From Hyphomicrobiales bacterium (GTDB lineage: Bacteria > Pseudomonadota > Alphaproteobacteria > Rhizobiales > HXMU1428-3): a DNA stretch of 11,788 nucleotides. The DNA lies in NCBI GenBank assembly GCA_021775385.1, contig JAJFHW010000145.1:1-11788 (forward strand), given 5' to 3'. Below the pieces are notes generated by a model, which made no database searches, was not told where the DNA came from, and worked only from the letters and a program-made list of their open reading frames with translations. The translations under genes were made by a program, and so were the position numbers. Shown here piece by piece: positions 6,354-11,788 of this stretch. Numbering within the stretch: position 1 is the stretch's first letter; each line of letters opens with the position of its first letter.

Positions 6354-8411
6354 TTAAGAGATAATACTTAGGCTTTCTTCTTCTACTATAGCTGGCAACC
6401 AGATGGAGAATGTTGTTCCTTTTCCAACCGTGCTTTCAACATTAACTTCTCCTCCCATGCGAGTGATTAATGTTTGTGAGATGGAGAGCCCCAAGCCGGT
6501 ACCCTCACTGTGCTTGGTTGTAAAAAATGGATCAAAGGCACGTTTTAAGACATCCGGAGACATGCCTTTTCCTGTATCTGTAATTTCAATCAAGACGCCG
6601 TTTTTCTCAGCTTCAAATTTGTCATTGCTTTTTAATGTTAAGGTGCCACCACCTTCCATTGAGTGAATTGCATTGACAATGAGGTTGATTAAAACTTGTT
6701 GAAATTCTGTACGGTTAATCAGAACAGGGTTTAATGAGTTAGAGCTCCGCTCAACTTTTATGAGAGTTTTATTAAGCAAGTGCTGCACCAACAGCAAACA
6801 GTCGGTCATGACATCATCAACCATATGCTGGTCATGATACCCAGCAAATTCTTCAGGTCTTGCAAATTGCAAAAGTTTACTCACAATCAAGTTGATCGAA
6901 TGAACTTGCTCATCTATCAGTCTGAACTCTGTTATGACTTGTTTCGTCTCGTCCCCTAATACTTCTCGTATAAGATCCATATTGCCTTGGATGACAGCAA
7001 CAGGATTATTAATTTCATGGGCGACACCAGCAGTAATTTCACCGATAGCAGCTAACTTTTCAGAAATGACCAACTGCTGTGTTGTTGCTTCTAACTGTTT
7101 GTTAGCGGCTTGTAACTCTGCGGTTCTTTCTTCTACGCGCTTGTTGAGCTCTTGCGCCCAATTTCTTAATTGTAAATCTCTTTCCTGCAAAAGATCCAAC
7201 AATTCATCCAGATGTTTTGCAACCTTACCAATTTCATCTCCACTTTCAACTGGACCTGTTCTGGCACTCATATTTCCTTCTTCAACATCTAGAATGGTGG
7301 AGACCATGCGCTCCAAAGGCTTGAAAATGCCACGTACCCAATAGAGAAAAATCGGAACGGAAATGACAGTGACAATCAGGAAAATCGCTACTAAAATAAG
7401 GAGTGTTGTATATTTCTCTGTTTGAAATGGCTTATCAAGAAAGCCAACATAGAGCATACCAACCCGATGTCCGTAACTGTCTATAATTGGTTCATAAGCT
7501 GAAATGTACCAATCATTCACAACAAATGCGCGATCTAACCAAACTTTTCCTTTATCCAAAACTGTCTCACGCACGATAGCCGATACTCTTGTGCCAAGAG
7601 CTCGTTTATTTTCAAACAAACGGACATTTGTACTAACGCGCACATCATCTAGAAACAGTGTCGTTGTTCCCTGGCTGCCAAAGGGGAGACTTGCCTGTTG
7701 GTATACCAGAGCATTGATTGTATCGATGAAGTCTAAATTTCTATTCAGCAGAATTCCTCCAACCAACGCTGCTTTTTCACCGTTTATCATGACGGGAGTG
7801 GCAGTTTGCACCATCATTCCTCGCGTTTCAATTTTGCGATTGGTTGGAACAGCAGCTTTGGTTGGTATAATTTTAATGGTTGCCTGATTGGCTAACTCTG
7901 GAGATAAGAAAAAAAGTTGTTTTTTATTATATATATCTATGCTGGTTGCTGGCTGTCCTTTTAAGGCTTTTTGAATGACTGACCATATTTTGGGTATTCT
8001 TTGACTTTTTGTCTTTGAAGCAGATGCCATGATTTCTCCCTTGTCTTTCACAAGATAGAGAAAATCGAACCCGAGTTCGTTTCGACTTTTTTGAAGATAA
8101 AAAGAGAGTTCATTATTTACGTTATTATTGACGACATCTACAAAACTCGCTGATGCTCCAACGGCTTGTATCTTCTCACCGCTATTTTCTAAAATGCGAT
8201 TGAGGTATTGGCGTGCAATTGTAAGGTCGCCATTTACCTTCGAGATTAACAGGTTATCGAATTGATTGGACCAGCGATAAATTGAGATTCCCATTAACAA
8301 GGGAGAAACCAGTAGTATGGGAAGAAGGGCAACAAGGAGTAAGCGCAAACGAACTGATTTATCCACATCTGGGATCATTAGCTTGAAACTTTTCGGCGCT
8401 AAATTAAACAT
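6354..8411 (-). CDS. Membrane sensor histidine kinase with periplasmic Cache-type sensor
   Basis: Two-component sensor kinase of 685 residues that autophosphorylates on His and should pass the phosphate to the regulator encoded just upstream. Order of parts: TM1 (about 22-45); a large periplasmic region (about 48-335) with Cache-like wording such as ATPVMINGEKAALVGG and WYISAYEPIIDSYGHRVGMLYVGF; TM2 (about 337-358); a HAMP linker (about 358-410, GIFKPLERM...GDEIG); a coiled coil (about 405-458); and a HisKA domain with H465 in the H box AGVAHEINNP. The ATPase domain follows with N580 (N box), D612 (DTGKG), the F box FDPFFTTK and the G2 box GTGLGLS (637-643). All catalytic motifs are intact. 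It follows the regulator by 95 bp on the same strand, probably in one operon. The ATG at 8411 has no strong ribosome site; Met12 is an alternative start that keeps TM1. The Cache assignment suggests a small extracytoplasmic ligand; which one is unknown. Confidence 0.93.
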   Translation of the reverse strand: MFNLAPKSFKLMIPDVDKSVRLRLLLVALLPILLVSPLLMGISIYRWSNQFDNLLISKVNGDLTIARQYLNRILENSGEKIQAVGASASFVDVVNNNVNNELSFYLQKSRNELGFDFLYLVKDKGEIMASASKTKSQRIPKIWSVIQKALKGQPATSIDIYNKKQLFFLSPELANQATIKIIPTKAAVPTNRKIETRGMMVQTATPVMINGEKAALVGGILLNRNLDFIDTINALVYQQASLPFGSQGTTTLFLDDVRVSTNVRLFENKRALGTRVSAIVRETVLDKGKVWLDRAFVVNDWYISAYEPIIDSYGHRVGMLYVGFLDKPFQTEKYTTLLILVAIFLIVTVISVPIFLYWVRGIFKPLERMVSTILDVEEGNMSARTGPVESGDEIGKVAKHLDELLDLLQERDLQLRNWAQELNKRVEERTAELQAANKQLEATTQQLVISEKLAAIGEITAGVAHEINNPVAVIQGNMDLIREVLGDETKQVITEFRLIDEQVHSINLIVSKLLQFARPEEFAGYHDQHMVDDVMTDCLLLVQHLLNKTLIKVERSSNSLNPVLINRTEFQQVLINLIVNAIHSMEGGGTLTLKSNDKFEAEKNGVLIEITDTGKGMSPDVLKRAFDPFFTTKHSEGTGLGLSISQTLITRMGGEVNVESTVGKGTTFSIWLPAIVEEESLSIIS

Positions 8412-8506
8412 CGTCTAAACTACTCGTTGAGTTATTAAACACTCTTTGATCACATCTCCCATAAATTAGTTCTTGTTTTTTTATTAAAGATAAAACCTCA
8501 TAAAAA

Positions 8507-9910
8507 TTAAACCTCCCACTGGACGCATTTACGATCGATGGTTTTTCTAGAGATACCTAGCCTTCTGGCGGCTTCGGCTCTGTTACCATTTGAAGTTTCC
8601 AAGACTTTTAGGATGTGGCGTTTTTCAACCTTATCCATTCTCTCTGAATTTTGATCTTCTATGGATGTGTTTTTGGTTTGGAATTGTGTGGGATAAGCGC
8701 CTAAAATAAGTGAACGTTCTATAAAATTACGCAATTCCCTTACATTTCCTGGCCATTCCATTTTTGAAAGACCGTCCAAAACCGTTTTTGTAAGAGGTAG
8801 TGATTGCACGCCTAATTCAAGAGAAAATTTTTCTACGAACATTTCAGCCAGTTCTTTTATATCTCCACTCCGTTGCCTTAAAGGGGGCATGGCTATATGC
8901 ATTATGTTTAACCGATAGAATAAATCAGAACGGAAACGCCCTTCTTCAACCTCTAAAGGTAAATCGGCATTCGTTGCAAATACAAACCTGACATTGACGG
9001 GAACTTCGCGTTCTGAACCAACTGGTCTGATTTTTTTATCTTCAATGGCTCGCAATAATTTGCTCTGCATACTCAGTGGTAATTCGGCAATTTCATCAAG
9101 AAACAAAGTGCCGCCACTTGCATAAGAAAAGAGACCTTCTCTTCGTCCTAGAGTTTCGCTTGTAACTTCTTTTAATTGACCGAAAAACTCACTTTCAATC
9201 ATATCTTCAGCAATGGCTGCACAATTTACTGGTACAAAAGGTTGATCTGCTCGATCAGATAAAGAATGAAGTGTGCGAGCTGCTATTTCTTTACCAGAGC
9301 CCGACTCGCCAGTGATAAGCACTGATGTTGGCATGGGAGCGACACGTTCTAATGTGTTTCGAATTTCTGAAATTGCTTTAGATGAACCGATTAATTTATT
9401 GTGCTGGCTATCTTCATTTGAATTTGCTTCAAGCTCATAACGAAGCAAGAAATTTTCACGGCGTAACCGAATGCGATCCAGGCAACGTGCAACAGCATTT
9501 AATATTTGGTTTGAACGAAATGGCTTTAAAACAAAATCTACGGCACCAGCTTGCAGTGCTCTAATAGCTGTTTCTAAATCAGCATAAGCTGTGATAAGAA
9601 TTGCATCTGCAAAAAAACCAATCGTTCTTTGCTCAACCAACCATTCGACACCACTTTGCCCTGTCATAATATTATCTAAGATGACAACGTCAAAATGTCC
9701 TTTATCCAGAGCCAGAGATGCTTCTCTAGTATTTGAGGCCTCGACAACTTTCTTACAGCGAGGCTTCAACATTTTCACGAGGAAATTACGTATGCCTGGC
9801 TCATCATCTACGATAAGGATCGAGGCTTGTGACAACCACGGTCCAAATTCAAGGTTTTGTCCTTCTTTGTAATTGTTTTTAATAGGCACAATGTTTTGCT
9901 GGTCGGGCAT
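8507..9910 (-). CDS. NtrC-family response regulator lacking the GAFTGA motif
   Basis: DNA-binding response regulator of 467 residues from the start at 9910. The receiver domain (about 27-145) has the acidic pair D35-D36, phosphoacceptor D79 (VVILDNIM), T107 and K129 (LKPF). The AAA+ domain (about 173-410) has Walker A GESGSGKE (201-208), Walker B GGTLFLDEI (266-274), sensor-I FVFATNADL and the FRSDLFYRLN arginine region. The C-terminal Fis-type helix-turn-helix is NRAEAARRLGISRKTIDRK (from 443). The L1 loop that normally reads GAFTGA and contacts sigma-54 is EVTSET (248-253) at the same length, so activation of sigma-54 polymerase is doubtful. Regulators of this shape without GAFTGA, such as Rhodobacter capsulatus NtrC and HupR, act with sigma-70 polymerase. 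A GGGAG site 8 bases upstream favours the ATG at 9910 over the in-frame ATG at 9949. The cognate kinase gene follows. Target genes unknown. Confidence 0.93.
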   Translation of the reverse strand: MPDQQNIVPIKNNYKEGQNLEFGPWLSQASILIVDDEPGIRNFLVKMLKPRCKKVVEASNTREASLALDKGHFDVVILDNIMTGQSGVEWLVEQRTIGFFADAILITAYADLETAIRALQAGAVDFVLKPFRSNQILNAVARCLDRIRLRRENFLLRYELEANSNEDSQHNKLIGSSKAISEIRNTLERVAPMPTSVLITGESGSGKEIAARTLHSLSDRADQPFVPVNCAAIAEDMIESEFFGQLKEVTSETLGRREGLFSYASGGTLFLDEIAELPLSMQSKLLRAIEDKKIRPVGSEREVPVNVRFVFATNADLPLEVEEGRFRSDLFYRLNIMHIAMPPLRQRSGDIKELAEMFVEKFSLELGVQSLPLTKTVLDGLSKMEWPGNVRELRNFIERSLILGAYPTQFQTKNTSIEDQNSERMDKVEKRHILKVLETSNGNRAEAARRLGISRKTIDRKCVQWEV

Positions 9911-9918
9911 TTCTTTTT

Positions 9919-9923
9919 CTCCC
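9919..9923 (-). promoter_or_regulatory. Shine-Dalgarno site choosing the regulator start
   Basis: On the minus strand GGGAG is followed 8 bases later by the ATG at 9910. The earlier in-frame ATG (9949) directly follows a TGA and has no such site, so the shorter 467-residue protein is preferred. Confidence 0.7.
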
Positions 9924-10281
9924 GCTTTCAAAGTAAAAACTCTTTTCATTCACTATGCTCAGCATTTTAAAGCTTTGCAAGTCTCTCCTTTTTATAAACT
10001 TAAGGGCCATTGGGGGGAAATTACAACTTTAACGAGGAAGTGCGACCATATGATCTTATTTTTTCTATGAAGGTGTACGACAACACTCTATTCTTGGTTT
10101 CATCTAATAAATATCACTATATTATTGATTTTTATTTATTTTATGCGCTTACAGCTTTCTTCTATTTTAATAGGAAATTATTTTTTATTACTTGCTTCCT
10201 AGGCAAATTATGAGCCATAAATGCAAGAATAAATGCTAAATATTCATCTTTTGATATTTTCAATTTATGATCGGGGACCAT
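9924..10281. other. Divergent intergenic region between the regulator and ugd
   Basis: This spacer must hold the promoters of the leftward two-component operon and the rightward polysaccharide genes. The right part (about 10071-10281) is very AT-rich and has no believable gene. A weak rightward candidate is TTGCTT (10192-10197) with ATAA-containing CATAAA about 18 bases on. A leftward candidate is TTGCAA at 9975-9980 with CATAGT 17 bases on. Both match the consensus only partly. A strong minus-strand AAAAAGGAG (9985-9993) stands before a TTG-started 33-codon frame that overlaps the regulator start out of frame. The ribosome site for ugd is GGGGA at 10273-10277. Confidence 0.35.
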
Positions 10282-11448
10282 ATGAAAATCGCTGTTGCTG
10301 GCATTGGCTATGTCGGATTATCAAATGCTATTTTGCTTGCTCAAAACCATGAGGTTGTCGCAGTTGATATTATGGTCGACAAGATAGACATGCTTAATCG
10401 TGGCATCTCCCCCATCATTGATAGTGAAATAAATCGTTTCCTTGAAACAAAACAATTAAATCTAAAGGCGACGCTTGATAAGCAGGTTGCTTATCAAGAT
10501 GCTGACTACATCGTCATTGCAACACCAACGGACTATGATCCTGATACTAACTTTTTTAATACCGGCTCCATAGAAGCAGTTATAAGAGATGTTTTAGAAA
10601 TTAATCCTGAAGCCGTAATGATCATTAAATCAACTATACCTGTTGGATATACGGCAAAGCTGAAAGAGGAATTTAATTGCTCCAATATCATTTTCTCACC
10701 AGAGTTTTTAAGGGAGGGTCAAGCGCTATATGACAACCTTTATCCATCTCGTATTGTTGTAGGGGAACAGTCTGATCGAGCAAAAATATTTGCTAACTTA
10801 TTGGTTGAAGGGGCTGAAAGAAAAGATATTCCGACACTCTTTACAGGTTCAACAGAGGCTGAAGCCATTAAGCTTTTTGCAAATACATATTTGGCTATGC
10901 GCGTTGCTTATTTTAATGAGCTTGATACTTATGCCGAAATGCATGACTTAGGCAGCCGGGAAATTATTGAAGGTGTATGTATGGATCCTAGGATTGGTGA
11001 TCACTATAATAACCCTTCCTTTGGTTATGGCGGTTATTGCTTGCCCAAGGATACAAAACAATTGCTCGCCAATTACAGTGATGTGCCACAAAACCTGATT
11101 AACGCAATAGTCCAATCGAATACAACTAGAAAAGATTTTATTTCTGACACTATTATTCGCATGAACCCCAAAATTGTTGGAATCTACCGCCTAATCATGA
11201 AAGCCGGTTCTGACAACTTTAGAGCATCAAGTATTCAAGGCATTATGAAACGGATTAAAGCTAAGGGAATTGAGGTTATAGTTTTCGAACCGGAGCTAGA
11301 AGAAAATGAGTTTTTTCGCTCACGTGTCATGACAGACTTGAATCAGTTTAAAAAAGAAGCCGATGTTATTATTTCTAACCGCCACTCCGATGATTTAAGT
11401 GATGTTTTAGAAAAAGTTTATTCCCGTGATTTATTTGGAAACGACTAA
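10282..11448 (+). CDS. ugd: UDP-glucose 6-dehydrogenase
   Basis: Cytoplasmic NAD-dependent enzyme that oxidises UDP-glucose twice to UDP-glucuronate, a precursor for capsule, exopolysaccharide or LPS sugars. The protein is 388 residues, the size of the short bacterial Ugd class. It shows the N-terminal dinucleotide site [14 protein letters not shown] (G7, G9, G12), [39 protein letters not shown] with K197 and N201, and the active-site segment [10 protein letters not shown] with catalytic C253 and D257. The constant offset of 7 from the Streptococcus pyogenes enzyme (K204, N208, C260, D264) supports the assignment. The C-terminal domain follows (about 300-388). The ATG at 10282 is chosen over the in-frame ATG at 10267 because the family N-terminus begins MKIAV and GGGGA lies just upstream. 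An O-antigen-ligase-like gene begins 37 bp downstream, suggesting a surface polysaccharide operon. Confidence 0.95.
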   Translation: MKIAVAGIGYVGLSNAILLAQNHEVVAVDIMVDKIDMLNRGISPIIDSEINRFLETKQLNLKATLDKQVAYQDADYIVIATPTDYDPDTNFFNTGSIEAVIRDVLEINPEAVMIIKSTIPVGYTAKLKEEFNCSNIIFSPEFLREGQALYDNLYPSRIVVGEQSDRAKIFANLLVEGAERKDIPTLFTGSTEAEAIKLFANTYLAMRVAYFNELDTYAEMHDLGSREIIEGVCMDPRIGDHYNNPSFGYGGYCLPKDTKQLLANYSDVPQNLINAIVQSNTTRKDFISDTIIRMNPKIVGIYRLIMKAGSDNFRASSIQGIMKRIKAKGIEVIVFEPELEENEFFRSRVMTDLNQFKKEADVIISNRHSDDLSDVLEKVYSRDLFGND

Positions 11449-11485
11449 CCCAATACCAGCATTTATTTACTTATGAAAGCTAACA

Positions 11486-11788
11486 ATGAAACATCTTTCG
11501 GCTTTTCACTTTTTTGACTATTTTTCATATGATGACGACCTATTACGCCGCCTTATGTATCTTGTTCTTTTACTGATGCCTATTTTAATTTTGGTCGATC
11601 GATCACCATTGGACATTGCGGCATCTACAATTGCGATTAGCTTTCTAATTCATTCATTTTATTGGAAAATTTTAATTGGCTCAAGGCTAAATGGGTTCAG
11701 GCTACGATTTTATTCTGGTTGTTTGCAGTTCTAAATAGTCTTCAGGCGCATGACGTTAATCACGCACTTTCGAGATCTGTTCCTTTTG
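11486..11788 (+). pseudogene. O-antigen ligase-like membrane protein, 5' part, apparent frameshift
   Basis: The N-terminus (LLRRLMYLVLLLMPILILVD followed by RSPLDIAASTIAISFLIHS) resembles the first two TM segments of the O-antigen ligase/polymerase (Wzy/WaaL) family, inner-membrane enzymes that join or polymerise surface glycans. The frame starting at 11486 stops at 11732-11734 after only 82 codons. Frame +1 of the window takes over at 11668 and stays open to the window end, reading NFNWLKAKWVQATILFWLF and then AVLNSLQAHDVNHALSRSVP, which is just what the family shows next. One missing base in the A run at 11666-11669 (AAAA, where AAAAA would restore the frame) explains it. The gene is therefore disrupted, or there is a sequencing error. 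Its 3' end lies outside the window. It follows ugd by 37 bp. Family assignment is moderate; the frame break is clear. Confidence 0.68.

Noticed and set aside
6934..7344. Plus-strand 136-codon frame opposite the kinase gene
   Set aside because: It is a shadow of the kinase HisKA/HAMP coding region, which has all expected motifs in the other strand.
10010..10213. Plus-strand open frame of 67 codons before ugd
   Set aside because: Composition simply reflects AT-rich DNA (many Phe, Tyr, Ile codons), there is no ribosome site and no familiar motif.
1..11788. CRISPR arrays, insertion sequences, integrases or toxin-antitoxin genes
   Set aside because: No regularly spaced repeats, transposase or integrase motifs, or small paired ORFs with ribosome sites were seen on either strand.

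Overview
The window looks like chromosomal DNA of a low-GC alphaproteobacterium, most likely of the order Hyphomicrobiales (Rhizobiales). The best lineage evidence is a ~104 bp intergenic palindromic element at 6162-6265. Its sequence (AAAACCGG..TCCACTTTTG core, GCGACACGCTCTA arms) matches my memory of the rhizobial RIME-type repeats. Gene content (RND pump, slipin, EamA exporter, NtrC-type two-component pair, Ugd) fits a free-living Gram-negative. Neither genus nor species can be named from this sequence.

Layout. (i) 23-3082 (+): an RND-family inner-membrane efflux permease, closed by a perfect 14-bp-stem terminator. Its usual periplasmic adaptor partner would lie left of the window. (ii) 3317-3520: two tRNA-like sequences in tandem plus a possible third remnant, all with abnormal loops or stems; they look like a decaying tRNA cluster. 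(iii) 3521-3873: a gene-poor spacer with one unconvincing minus-strand ORF. (iv) 3874-5034 (+): a slipin/SPFH protein with an unusual N-terminus of repeated SPFH-start-like motifs. It is followed by a GC-rich run of three small hairpins and a bidirectional terminator. (v) 5212-6114 (-): an EamA/DMT transporter whose stop codon sits inside that terminator. (vi) 6162-6265: the RIME-like repeat. (vii) 9910-6354 (-): a two-component system, response regulator first and then a membrane histidine kinase with a large periplasmic sensor. The regulator has the NtrC architecture, but the six-residue GAFTGA loop is replaced by EVTSET. (viii) 10282-11788 (+): start of a surface-polysaccharide locus, UDP-glucose 6-dehydrogenase (ugd) and then an O-antigen-ligase-like gene that is cut by the window edge and carries an apparent one-base frameshift.

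How the genes work together. The kinase and regulator form a clear signalling pair, probably one operon. ugd and the ligase-like gene are 37 bp apart and probably co-transcribed for capsule, exopolysaccharide or LPS synthesis. The pump, slipin and EamA genes are independent units separated by terminators. I found no convincing new multi-gene system. The features most worth a second look are the regulator lacking GAFTGA, the abnormal tRNA-like tandem, the frameshifted ligase gene and the RIME-like element.
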